Positions 11,091-22,300 of a stretch of DNA of 64,000 nt are shown in pieces. The translations under genes were made by a program, and so were the position numbers. Numbering within the stretch: position 1 is the stretch's first letter; each line of letters starts with the position of its first letter. Source of the DNA: Microdochium bolleyi (taxonomy: Eukaryota; Ascomycota; Sordariomycetes; Xylariales; Microdochiaceae); the NCBI GenBank assembly GCA_001566295.1, contig KQ964270.1, forward strand, positions 294,784 to 358,783, written 5' to 3'. The notes below the pieces were generated by a model, which saw only the letters and a list, made by a program, of their open reading frames with translations, ran no database searches and was not told the origin of the DNA.

Positions 11091-12129
11091 GAAAAGGGGA
11101 AGGGGGACCTGGTAGTCGGGGATGTCCTGGCAGAGGAAAGCAAATCAACTGTCAAAAGGTTGATTTTTGTACACGATGGCGATGGTTGGGAAGGGGGCGA
11201 AGTAGGGAGATATGGGTTTGCCGGGACATTTTGCTGCATTCGAATGCGGACGTAGCTGTGTGAGCGGGCCTTTGGCGGACGATGAAGCTCGTTAGATGGT
11301 CATCGGGTACAGTGCTTTTAGTGAAAGATCAGATCATCATGTATTTGCCTATCTTGCAATGATATATGTCTCTGTCCCGAGAACTTGACTTTGCGTTCGG
11401 AGCTTTGTCCCTCCTAAGCATGACATGTAAACACAGCGTATACTAAGATGCAGTACCGAGTCACCCATAACTATACCGTCGCCCATCGCATGGCCGCTGT
11501 GGTCAAAAGTCGATTTCGAGACGAGTAGAGGGAGAGATAGATAGCAGCGACCCATCCGTCTCCTTCATTTTGGCCGAGCTATGGTTTGCGATCTCCTGTC
11601 CGCGCAGAGGAAGGACATCTCGTGGAATAATATCGACTGGTCCAGCGTAAACTCATTCCTGGACCGGTCGTTATGGGCTAGACAAATCTAATGGCACTTC
11701 TCCCACGAGATTCTGGTCCGTGGTATGTCACTCGAAGGGAGCCTGCTGACTGAGGCCCACCTACAGTCCCTGGAGAGAGGGCCACTGTGGTTGTGGTTGT
11801 GGTTGTGGTTGCACCACGCAGGTTTTGGATTTCGTGTTGTGGCATCGGAGATAGCTTCGCTCACGGTTCCGGGTCTCGTTCCATTGTGGTTCACAGAAGC
11901 ACAACGAGAATATTTGAAGACGGATTGTCCCTCCCTCATGGACACTCCTGGACATCGAGAAGAGCACTGCTATAGTCGGGACTGAGCCTATGAGCATGCA
12001 CAACATCACCGCTCTCGATTCAGGCCAACAAGCAGGTTCCTGAAGAATACAGGACAAGAACAGCCACTCTCATTCACTATCACGACACTCACCTTCCCCG
12101 TTGATAACAACACAAGTCTCCCAGTCGAC
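11091..12129. other. Intergenic region
   Basis: About 1 kb without a recognised gene. It contains a TGTGGT hexanucleotide repeat at 11786-11810. The last 130 bp before 12130 are pyrimidine/CA-rich, like a fungal 5' leader. Confidence 0.5.
11786..11810. repeat. (TGTGGT)n short tandem repeat
   Basis: Four copies of the hexamer TGTGGT in the intergenic region. Confidence 0.85.
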
Positions 12130-13236
12130 ATGGCTTTTTTCAAGAAGTTCTCCGGTTCTCGCTGGCTGACACACAAGCGGCGAATACAACAAAGGAAGAC
12201 CCGGGAGCCCACACAGGAGCTGCAGCTGCAGCTTACAAGCCTGCTCGAGGAGACCTACCAGATCGGCCTGTGCCATCCACAAGAGCTGAGCAGCCGTGGC
12301 AGCAACAGCAGCCAGGGCACCTATGCCAGCAGCGTCGACAGTCTGTCGTCGCTCCTGAGCAGCAGCAGCAGCAGCAGCAGCAACAACTCAGAATTCATCC
12401 ACAGGAAGCTCGGGCTCCTCCCTCTCGAGCATGCATACGATGATGTCGGCGACGAGGAGGAGGAGCAGGAGCAGATCGAGCACTTGTCGTCGACTCTTGT
12501 CGGAGGCAGCCCTCCAATTTACCCCAGCAGCACTTCCGCCACAACGGCCACGAGCGCCTCTTCATCCTCCGTCCGCTCCGCTCCCGTCCCTGGCTTCACC
12601 TTTGTGTCTGCCACGGCCAGCCACAGCGACGGCCGGCTCAAGACGGCGTGCTCGTCCACCTGTAGCACCTTGCACGGCCGTAGGCGCGTCCTCCGTGAGC
12701 GCATCCAGGCGTGGAGCGCCCGGCAGGTGTACCAGCACCAGAACAACCGCGCCAGGCGCGAAGCCAACCGCCACGGTGGCCGGCGGTACCACTCCTACAG
12801 GGCAGGCACGTACCCCGTTGGCCCTGCACGCGAGACGAGGACGACGCTGGAGATCTGGCGGGAGGAGCGGCGGGCGGCCCAACACAGATACATTACCAAC
12901 AAAACGAGCCCCCGGAGAGGCAGCGAAGATTTGGCGGAGCTGCGGCGGTGCGTGGGCAGGGTGTGCCGCAAGGTCGAGGGCACGATGCTGGAACCCGTGG
13001 CGGCGTTGGTGGCGAGGATCGCTCGGGGCGGCCGCGGCAAGTGGACGCGGAAGCAGGCGCAGCTGAAGCAGAGGGTCGCGAGGGAGCAGCAGGAGCGGAG
13101 TGCGCTGCGGCAGGTGCGAGAGGCGGCGCCTGTGCGGCCCTGGAGGCAGCCGGAGGCTCTGGGCCTAGGACTGGGGCTGGGGACAGTAGCGATGAGTCAG
13201 CCAGCCGTGGCGCCGCCGGTGTTTGCTGCGGATTAG
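12130..13236 (+). CDS. Basic, serine-rich protein of unknown function
   Basis: A 368-codon single exon, G+C-rich at third positions over its second half, with no other plausible frame. It starts MAFFKKFSGSRWLTHKRR. A poly-Ser run encoded by AGC repeats follows (about residues 73-85), then an acidic patch (DEEEEQEQIEH) and a Ser/Thr-rich segment. The C-terminal half is strongly basic and helical, with RRRVLRERIQAW, NRARREANRHGGRRYHSY and ARETRTTLEIWREERRAAQ. No domain or transmembrane segment is recognised. The arginine-rich half would suit nucleic-acid or histone contact, but this is a guess. It shares the short MxFFK start with the gene at 10893. Confidence 0.6.
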   Translation: MAFFKKFSGSRWLTHKRRIQQRKTREPTQELQLQLTSLLEETYQIGLCHPQELSSRGSNSSQGTYASSVDSLSSLLSSSSSSSSNNSEFIHRKLGLLPLEHAYDDVGDEEEEQEQIEHLSSTLVGGSPPIYPSSTSATTATSASSSSVRSAPVPGFTFVSATASHSDGRLKTACSSTCSTLHGRRRVLRERIQAWSARQVYQHQNNRARREANRHGGRRYHSYRAGTYPVGPARETRTTLEIWREERRAAQHRYITNKTSPRRGSEDLAELRRCVGRVCRKVEGTMLEPVAALVARIARGGRGKWTRKQAQLKQRVAREQQERSALRQVREAAPVRPWRQPEALGLGLGLGTVAMSQPAVAPPVFAAD

Positions 13237-14426
13237 GTGTGTTGTGCCAATTGTTCCGGAATGCGAGGGAATTATGCCCGAGTACTCGTTCCACGCAAGA
13301 CAGCTTCCCACAATTGATTGATGGTGGCTAATTGTCCCCTGATCGCCCAAAGTCTTGGGTGCAGAGGCTTGTCGCGTCTTGGCACTGCTTGGCCGGGCCT
13401 CCAAGCCTTGGGAAAGGCTTGTGTGTGCTTGGCACGTCATCGCCACGACGACAGCCGACACTGCTTCATCCCACGAGACTGCTGCAAGTCCGGCCGCACA
13501 ACACAGCAGCGACGTCACCATCCTCCCGTCCTGCTGGGCACTAGGTCCCTCCGAACCAGGCAGACCAGATGGAGAACCATCGTGCCCCGTGGCGCTGGCG
13601 GCGGACAGCGTAGGTACAGCAACAGGTCCATGCGAATGTTATGTCATTGGGCGTCACTAGCCCGCAGAGCCCGCATGGCCCCCGGCCCAGGGCAAATAAG
13701 CTTGCTTGCTGGGCCCGATCGCGTCGGTGAAACAAGCTTTGGGGGGGTCTGGCGTCCTCCCGTGAAATTGAAATTGGCTGGGCCAGGGAATGAGGGAGGG
13801 AGGGCTCCGGCGCCATGTGTTGTTCACCGAATGGGTACCTGATGGGTGCTGTTTCATTAATCGCACCCTCGCCCTCTTGTCTGCTCGCCGCGGCTTTCTC
13901 CTTTCTCCTCCTCTCCCCTTCCTCCAAGCACTCCTGCCCAACGCTACAGACTGCGTGGCAACAAAAACCCGCAAGCAGTGCATGATAAGAGCCACGCCTG
14001 CCAGCCAGGAACAACCTTGTTGCCCCTACCGTCAACACGAGTCAGCCGCGACTGGAGTGGTGTCGATTCGACTTCTCCCTCACGAAAACAACAACAGCAA
14101 CATAGGGACAGCCGATACACACAGATCAGAAGCAGCAGACGACTCGATATCTCTGCTCGTCTCCCTCGACTCTCGGCAACCTGCTGCCGAGCACACCAAG
14201 CTTTGCTAAGCTTTGCGAAGCTCTAGGCCGCAGCCATGGGGCCCTCCAACTGTGGGTAGCACCGCGCGGCCCACTCCTTCCCTGCATCGTCATCCACCTG
14301 CTGCGCCTCAGTCCCTGCACCCGTTAACTACCATCCCATATCCTCCCATGCTCTTCGGCCCAGTCCACCTCGCATCTCTGCCGAGACCGTCGCGGGCCAT
14401 GCCTCTACCCACCCACGACTGACGCA
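13237..14426. other. Intergenic region and probable long leader of the Ca2+/H+ exchanger
   Basis: About 1.2 kb without a supported gene. From about 13850 the plus strand becomes C/T/A-rich and G-poor in patches (for example near 13870-13930 and 14280-14420), which resembles a fungal promoter and 5' UTR. Several ATGs followed by short frames are present before 14427. Confidence 0.45.
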
Positions 14427-16345
14427 ATGAACTTCTCAGTCAACTTCGCAAAGATCAAGCGCCAGGCTCACAGCCTCGGCCGCCACGATTCGTCTTCCTC
14501 GACAAGGTATAACCCCTTTCGCCATGTCGACTACAGCACCACCCGCCGCGCAAACACCTTCCACGATGCAGAGACCGGCCGCGCCGGCTTCCAGGGCGAC
14601 GACACCAACGACGGCGGCGCCGTGGCCCACGCGCAGACCGCTCCCGCCGGCATGTTTCAGCCGTCCTCGGAGACAAGTACCGGCGATGTGCCCGATTCCC
14701 AGGCCACAGTCACGGACAGCCCCATCCTCGGCGGCGCCCGAATAGGCGACAAGGAGAAGGAGTACAAGGACTCGTCCCTCGTCCGACGGAACGTAAAGGG
14801 CAGCACATCTGGCAACGAGAACGGCAACGGCCACTACGCCGCCGCCGACCAGGAGCCCGAGAAGCCCAAGAAGAAGCAGCATTCAGGTTTCCTCAAGAAG
14901 ATTGAGCCCAAGGAGCCATTCACCGTCCGCAACCAGATCCAGCGCACCTTCTTCAACTCGTGGATCAACATCCTCCTCCTCGCAGCGCCGCCTGGAATCG
15001 CCATCAGCTACCTGGGCGTGGACGGCAAGATCGTCTTTGCCGTCAATTTCGTCGCAATCATCCCACTCGCGGCCATGCTGAGTTTCGCGACAGAGGAGAT
15101 TGCGCTGCGGACTGGTGAGACAGTTGGTGGACTCATCAACGCCACTTTCGGGTGCGTATTCAACTTCCTATGTTCAGAACGGATGCATTACTGACATGAT
15201 CACAGCAACGCTGTCGAGCTGATCGTCGCCATCATCGCACTCACCCACAACGAGATTCGTGTCGTCCAGACCTCCCTCATCGGCAGTATCTTGTCCAACC
15301 TGCTGCTCGTGCTGGGCATGTGCTTCCTGCTCGGTGGCATCAACAGGCGCGAGCAATTCTTCAACACCACGGTCGCGCAGACCGCCGCCAGCCTGCTCGC
15401 CCTCGCAGTCGGCAGTCTTATCATCCCAACCATCTTCGCGCTTACCCCAGGCATCCAGCAGCACAGTGGCGAGAGCGTGCCGCCCCTGTCGCACGGCGTC
15501 TCGGTCATCCTGCTCATCGTGTACATATGCTACCTTTTCTTCCAGCTCAAGACGCATAGCGCTGTGTTCAACGAGGAGAGCCAGAAGGTGCCAAGCAAGC
15601 CGCTCTTCAAGAAGCGCAGCCAGGAAATCGACACTTCGGTTGCCTCCGGTGTCGCCCGGACAGGCGCAGCCCAGGCCGCAGTGCGCGAGGACAACGGCAG
15701 TCTAAGCGCAATGATGATGAATCCGAACACTCACACCGAGAACGATGAAGATGACGATGAGGAGGAGCCGCAGCTGAGCACGGCCGTCGCCTTCGCCACG
15801 CTTACGCTCTGCACGGTCATTATTGCGTTCTGTGCCGAGGGCATGGTCGGCGGCATTGAGGCCATCACAGCGGCCGGTGTGAGCGAGGAGTTCGTCGGCC
15901 TCATCCTGATCCCCATCGTCGGCAACGCGTGTGAGCACGCCACGGCCGTGACCGTCGCGATCAAGGACAAGATGGACCTCGCGATCGGCGTGGCGATTGG
16001 GTCGTCGATGCAGGTCGCCCTGTTCCTCATCCCGCTACTGGTTATTATCGGCTGGGGAATCGGCAACCCGGACATGAACCTGTCCTTTGACGAGTTCCAG
16101 GTGGCGGTACTGTTCATTGCCGTTCTGCTGGTCAACTACCTGATCGGCGACGGCAAGAGCCACTGGCTCGAGGGCATGCTGCTGATCTGTTTGTACTTTA
16201 TTATCGCCGTTTGCTCGTGGTGTAAGTATTTCCTCTCTCTAGTCCGTTTATTTCCTTCATGGCAGTTTAAACTAACTTTGTACTCGCAGGGTACCCTCCG
16301 GACTCGGACCCGCATACTCCTGGTATCCAGGTTGCCGGGCAATAA
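14427..16345 (+). CDS. VCX1: Vacuolar Ca2+/H+ exchanger (CAX family)
   Basis: Exons are 14427-15151, 15206-16221 and 16290-16345, giving 598 residues. The 54-bp first intron splits the first exchange motif. Joined, it reads FGNAVELIVAIIALTHNEIR, the c-1 signature of CAX transporters. The second repeat has VGNACEHATAVTVAIKDKMD and GSSMQVALFLIP. About eleven hydrophobic segments are present, with the usual acidic loop between the two halves (NDEDDDEEEPQ). The long N-terminal tail (about 185 residues) is hydrophilic with Lys/Glu-rich parts; in plants such tails autoinhibit the transporter. The protein should sit in the vacuole membrane and lower cytosolic Ca2+ against the proton gradient. The last exon adds only WYPPDSDPHTPGIQVAGQ, read after a junction tryptophan. 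Confidence 0.9.
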
Positions 16346-17296
16346 CGGCCCGGTGGCCAGTGCCGGGCGAAGAGGAGGATCTGGCAGAAAACATGCCGAG
16401 AAAAAGTCTTCCAGCGTTGAATTTTCGTATCATGTCACAATACTGCATTTAATGACTTTGTACATCAGAGCAGAAGCCCTTGAGGTAGCTCGAGCGTAAT
16501 TTCTAAAACAATAAAGTACAACATCATTCTCTGTGTCTCATTTGTTGCTAGCATGTAAGCTTCCGCAATGGTCAGAATCAGATGATGTGCAGTCGGGATA
16601 GCATGCCGGGATTCTCACAGGTATTCGGGAAAGATAGATTCCGTGGATGGAGTCTTGCGAGTGACCAATTTTCTTGTTCACTGGTCTTGTTACATTGGCG
16701 TGGGTGCTTCCTTCTGCGTTCCGCAACTCTGGGCCCTCTGAATTCTTTTGCGGGTGAATATGTACCTCGCCAGTATCCCTGGAGCAGGGAGGTGCGACAC
16801 TGGGCCAGCCGGTCGTCACCACACAGCAGCTATGTTACTCTAAAACGCCCTCGTCATGTTTAAAAGTCGCAACGCATATTTTTCTTCTTCTTCTTCTCAC
16901 GCCCGATGCTGGAACTGTATGGAAGGGGAGCTCGAAGGTCGCGGGTTTCTTCCCTTGCTGGGTCTACGTATGTTCGTGGTCACCACCAGGCAAGGCCGAG
17001 GAGAATAATTTCACATGCATGCATGCATGCACAGGTTCGCTGTTGTCGCGTTCAGAAGTTGGGGGCTTCACAAAGGCAGGTCGAGGGAGAATAGATGGAT
17101 GTTTTTATTTATTGCTTGCTTGCTTGACATAACTTGACTAATTGCCTGCCATTAGACAGCTTTCCTTGAGGCTATCGTACCATCATCGCAATAATTCGGC
17201 ACATGCCTGACTACTACGTCCCCAGAGGCACCAGCAACAACAATCGGACATGGACGCGGCCGAGTCATTTTAAAGCAGGGTGAGAGAGTTAGGCGT
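16346..17296. other. Intergenic region between convergent genes
   Basis: About 950 bp holding the 3' ends of two convergent genes. It has an AATAAA-like element near 16509, a TTC-rich tract near 16881 and a TGCA repeat at 17014-17032. No gene was recognised. Confidence 0.55.
17014..17032. repeat. (TGCA)n short repeat
   Basis: About 4.5 copies of the self-complementary tetramer TGCA. Confidence 0.85.
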
Positions 17297-19356
17297 CTAG
17301 TTCTTGACAGCCTTCTTCTCGTCGAGCTCCTGGATGACGCCCTCTCCGCGGCTCTCCGTGTCCGTGTCCTTCTTCATGTCGTTGAAGTCGGTGTTGAGAA
17401 CGAACTCCTCGTCGTTGATGTGCTTGAAGGTGAACCAGAAGATGATGGCGAGGATGAAGCCGATGACGGTAGGGGTGGCGAAGGCCCAGATAAGGTAAGG
17501 GTCCTGGATGACGTACGACGTGCCCAGGCCGATGGCGGCCGAGATGGCGGTCATGAAGAGGTTGAGCGAGGCGACGAGACCCTTCATGTTCTTGGGGGAG
17601 CGCGAGTACGCGATGCCGTAGGCGGTGACGTTGACGAAGACCTCGGACGCGGCGGTGATGATGACGGGGATGGCGTAGAGCGAGTAGGGGACCGTGGACA
17701 GCGAGTCGGCGCCCTTGGGCACGAGCTTGGCACAGGTGGTCGCGTTCCAGCCGCAGGGCGACGTCTTGTAGACGTAGTACTGCAGCACCGAGTAGCCGGC
17801 GGAGCCGATCGAGCCGAGCATGAAACCGAAGAACATGCGCGAGATGGGGCCCCAGCGGATACCGCGCTTGCGGAGGAAGGGGTAGATGACGTGGTTCATC
17901 AGAGGGACGGCTATGAAGAAAAAGGGACGAGCACGTTAGTGTCTGCATGAATGGAGTAACGCGGGAGCTTCGGAAGGAGTTCACTCACTCAAGACGACGG
18001 TCACAGAGTTCAGGTTGTCAAGCAGATCGTTGGGCATGCCGTCCGTCCGCATGCCAGCAGTAAGAGCGTTGGCCGCAGCACCCAGGGCACCGTCATTGAT
18101 CTGCCAGACGGGCTGGAACAGGAAGATACCACAGGCCTGGAAGGTACGGCGGACATCGTTGACAAAGTCGTCGTCGTAGGCAAAGGTCTTGTTGCTACCG
18201 GCAGCAATAAGCGCGCTGGGGCGAGCATGGTCCCAGAAGCCCTTGCGGCCAATCCGCATCCAGCCGCCGTGGGACAGAGCATCGCCAAGGACCTTGAAGA
18301 CGTTGCCAAGGTCGGAGCCTCCCGGGGGCTGCTTGACCAGGCGAGGGTTGAGGAACCAGAGGACTAATTAAAGTGTTAGCAGAAGTTGCCGAACCCCAAA
18401 GGGGTATGTATAGAGTAATAATCAAAGACTTACGAGGAGGCAGCAAGAGGTACAGGATGGTCGGGATCAGGTAGGCAGCCCAGTAACCGACAAGCTTGGC
18501 CAAGTAGGTAGTAGCGATACCCGTGCAGGCGCCAATGTTGATGAGGAGGTAGAACCACAGCATCACGGAGTTGATGCTCTCCTCTGGGTCGACAATCACG
18601 CGCTCGCCAGTCTTCTCGTCGGTGATGACGTGGGCGACCTTGTGCGGGCTCTGGTCGATGATGGTGGGGGAGATATTGGGCTTGAACTGCGCAGCGCCGA
18701 TGCTGAGCATGTAGAGGGAGAGAGCAAAGGGGCCAATGGCGTTGCCGGAAGCCAGAACGGGCGGCAGCGCGGACACGATCATGATGATGTGGGCAACGCC
18801 ACAGACTGCCACACCCCAGCAGATCATCTTGAAGCGTCCGTACTTGGTGTCTGCAAGCCATCCGAAGTAGATGGGCAGAGCGTAAGCAAGGAACTTGAAG
18901 GCCTCAGTCATGGCCGACGCAGTGACGGAGCCTCTGTCGAGAGCACCGGCAGTGAGCTGCGATCCGGGGGCGGTCGCGCCGGTACCGGGCCCGTCGGCCG
19001 GGAGGGGAGCGCGGATGAAGTTCTTGTAGACCTGATTGCATCCGTAGTACGAGGCGCGCTCGGCGAACTCGACGGCACAAAGGTAGTAGCAAGTAGAAGG
19101 CATCTTGCCGGCGACGCGGCGAAGAGTCAACTTCTCCTCCGGGGTGGGAAGGACAAGACCATGGAAGGTGGCATGGCCGTCGTCCGTGGCGTTGGCGACG
19201 ATCTCGGAGTCGAACTTCTTGTCGAGAGCATCTTGGTCTACCGACGTCCGAACGGCACCGACGGGTGCCGCCAGCGTGGCGATCTGGGTTGTGTTTTCCG
19301 CTGGGCAAGGTCAGTGTCCGCCATTATCTTCAGGACACTTGAAGCCACTTACCCAT
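17297..19356 (-). CDS. PTR2: Proton-coupled di/tripeptide transporter (POT/PTR2)
   Basis: Exons on the minus strand are 19356-19353, 19300-18434, 18363-17989 and 17910-17297, giving 619 residues. Exon 1 is just ATGG. Its splice gives MAENTTQIATLAAPVGAVRT, which runs in frame to the first family motif FAERASYYGCNQVYKNFI. The second PTR2 signature, WFYLLINIGACTG, follows. About twelve membrane segments are visible, with a long cytosolic N-terminus. The C-terminal tail (NDMKKDTDTESRGEG) is charged, as in regulated fungal peptide importers. It imports small peptides at the plasma membrane with protons. All introns (52, 70 and 78 bp) have GTAAGT or GTGAGT donors. Two exons lack frame continuity without the predicted joins, so the model is well constrained. 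Confidence 0.9.
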
Positions 19357-22300
19357 TGCGAGTCCCTGAGTCGCTCTGTGAGTTTCTGATCAGAAGCCTC
19401 AATCTTGAGAGTCTCTTCGTTTCGGGCGCGGAACGCTGCAGAGCTGGAGAGAGGAGATCGAGCGGGCGACTGGAGGGGGGAGGGGAGCCTCTCTAATAAA
19501 GAGGGCCAGCCCTCGGTCGCCGCCGGACGTAGAGCGATAGCCATATTGTCGACGTTGTAGGTACAACAGCGGACGTAGGTGGCCGGATAGCAGGGGCGAT
19601 CATGACTTGGCGGGCAATCTCGTGAGCTTGCGTGCCTCAGGGTGCGTATCATGCGAGCACACAAGAGGGTCGGACTTCCGTCTAGACCCATGTGGGGGAG
19701 CCGGGGTCCATCACGTCGGCCATGAGTACTTGGCGGTCCCGCTGCCCGTATCGTGCACCACTGGTACGGGTGAACGTTGCTGCTTGTATAGAAGTGAAGC
19801 CATCCCATTGCTGGTGAAACTATCTCAACAACTACCTCTCAGGGCCACCAACTCCTTCGAGGAGATCAGCTTTCACTTCTCCAATGTCGATGGCAGACAA
19901 GCCAAGTCTTGTCCGTGTCGCTCTACGTCCGAGACGGAGGTGGTTGACGGTGTGAGGTTGTCACCTGCGCGATATTGCCCGGCGGATGTTAGGAATAGGG
20001 GACTCGAGCGCCACAACCGCAAACTGGCCCAGAAAGGCAGGTCGACAGTGGGTGGCGCCCGAGGCTTGCACCACTCCAGGTCAGCCAATCGAGGAGGAGA
20101 CAGCGAAAGGACAGGTGCTGTCTCAAAAGATTCCAGAATACAATCTGGGGTAGCCACCAGGGATCCATGCCTCGCCAGCTCAAGTCTCCGGCGCTACCGC
20201 CAGAAGGAGCAGAAGGCCTGCCGCGGGCCCCTCACACACCCATGGCTCTTGGCCCTTCGCCAATGGGCGACCGAGATATCCTGACGCAGCCTGCCATCCA
20301 TCCCGGGCGCGTGTCCCCATCCTCGGTGCATGTCTCGGCGGGCACTTGCAAACTTGGAAGCGAGGCCCGGAGCCGGAGCTCGTTGGAGCGCTGCTGGGTC
20401 GCTGAAACTGTGGGCCAGTAAGCAGTAGTCTAGCAGCAACAGCTTATTCCAACTACACGGGCTGCCGTGTCGTGTGCTGATATTTGAAAGCCCAGGCATC
20501 GGAAAAATTATGCGACGCCAAAAGCTTGTGGCTCTGATCTCCTGGTTGGCGTTTCTTGGTAGCATTGGCGTCCGGCGAGCGCAAAAATTGGCTCTCTTGC
20601 CTAGAAAGCTTGGGACCACTTGGTCTTCTCGGCGCAGTTGTTGCCGGCTTGGTTTCCTTGGCTTTGGCCACAAGCGCTCGGCCAAGCACGTTGATACATC
20701 AGACCCCTGTACTGACGCAACCAGACCCGGACAGGGGTGAGGTCCTCTTTAGCAGGCGGCCATATCGCACCCCAGCCCGCCTTCAGTCATGACAGGCAGG
20801 TATGATTGTGGGCGAAACTCCTGAGCGCCCGCCAACCGTATTGTTGGTTGGGATCGCCCGGGGCTGGTGGCCCGCGGAGCGGCCTGCTCCATATATCCTG
20901 CTGACGAGACTTGGAACTTGACCGAGTGAAGACGGGTGGATAGGTATCCAATGCAGGGATGAGGATGTGAGATTGTCGTGAGGCGACTATCTCGTACCAG
21001 TCGAGCCAGCCAGCCATCAGGATCATTCGGCAACCGGCCTGCCCAAGATAGACCATGCCTGGACCCCCACTCGTCCGAACTTGACTACTGCGTTCATATG
21101 CCTGGGGTGATTTTGGTGCTGACGAGAGATAAGCTGCAATAGGCGAGAGACCTTTGGGATCTGGGCATCTTGGGTTGCCGGCTGGTTCATGGTGCAGGTC
21201 GACTGAGCTGGCGATAGCCAGCAGGCCATTGCCAAAGGAACAGCGGTCGGGCCGAGCGAGTAGGAAGCCCGCGATGCTACCTGCCGCGCCGACGGTCGCT
21301 GTCAAGATCGAGCCTTCGTGTATGATCACAGTCAGGGCCATCTCACCACGACCTCAGCTCGCTGTCACCCCCTGGGCATTCGCGGTGCGAGGCAGCTGGC
21401 GATCGAAGCTTCCGCCTTGCATGCCTGCCGCGCAACCCAACTGCATGCTGGGGTTGGTCGTCCTATGGAGGCTCGGGAGGGGACGAAAGCGGTGATCTAG
21501 CCCTGGTCGAACCTTGGAGTGGCTTATCTTGGCGGATGTAACATGGCGGCCGGGGTGCTCGTACGCAGGCCGGAGGGATGCTGCATTGTCTCGAAGAAGT
21601 TGGAGTTGAGGAGGAGAAGAGACGAGAGAGGGGAAGTTGCCTCTTTGACGCAAGATGTTTTGCAGGCTTGGCGCATCCCCCAAGGGAAGGTCGGACGCGA
21701 CGAGCTTTGTTCAGCCTGAGCCGTGGCTGCCCGAGCGTCCAGCCCGACAGACATGACCTGCGTCGCAAGACAGGACCGTTCCAAACAGCGCCGCGAGGCA
21801 AATGAGGACCACCACATACGTGCTTATCAGGCAATCCGGTGCGCTGACTGGTCTCCCGCCCGCAAACAAGCATGGCTTGTCCCGGCTCGGCAAGGATCCT
21901 GACGGGGATGGGGAACATGATGGGCGCTCCATGTTACATCGAGATTACATTCGGACGAGGCAAAATCGTCGCTCCATGTGCTTCCTCTGGCTCGGTGGTG
22001 CACCGCAAGGGCGGCAGCCTCTCAGGCGTGCCTCTCGATCTACAAAGATGGCTTCGCTGACACCCTCAGCTGAGCTTGGCCAGAATTGCAACAGGATCTT
22101 GGCTAGTCCGTATTGACATTCAGCCGTTCAGAAGATTCAGATACAGACAACACACAGACTCAGGATACACACAACCAGCCAGTTAAGGTAGGGAAGTAAA
22201 TGTCATGTCCCAGAAACCACACAGAGAGAGCGTGGTCACCAGCTTATGGTAAGCGTGAGAGAGCCCGCTCTTGTCTGCATAATTCCGAGGTCGGCCGAGG

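Noticed and set aside
10172..11239. 355-codon open frame on the minus strand
   Set aside because: It is rich in Cys, Arg, Trp and Phe without any domain, runs across a CA repeat and overlaps the more plausible small gene at 10893. It looks like a chance frame.
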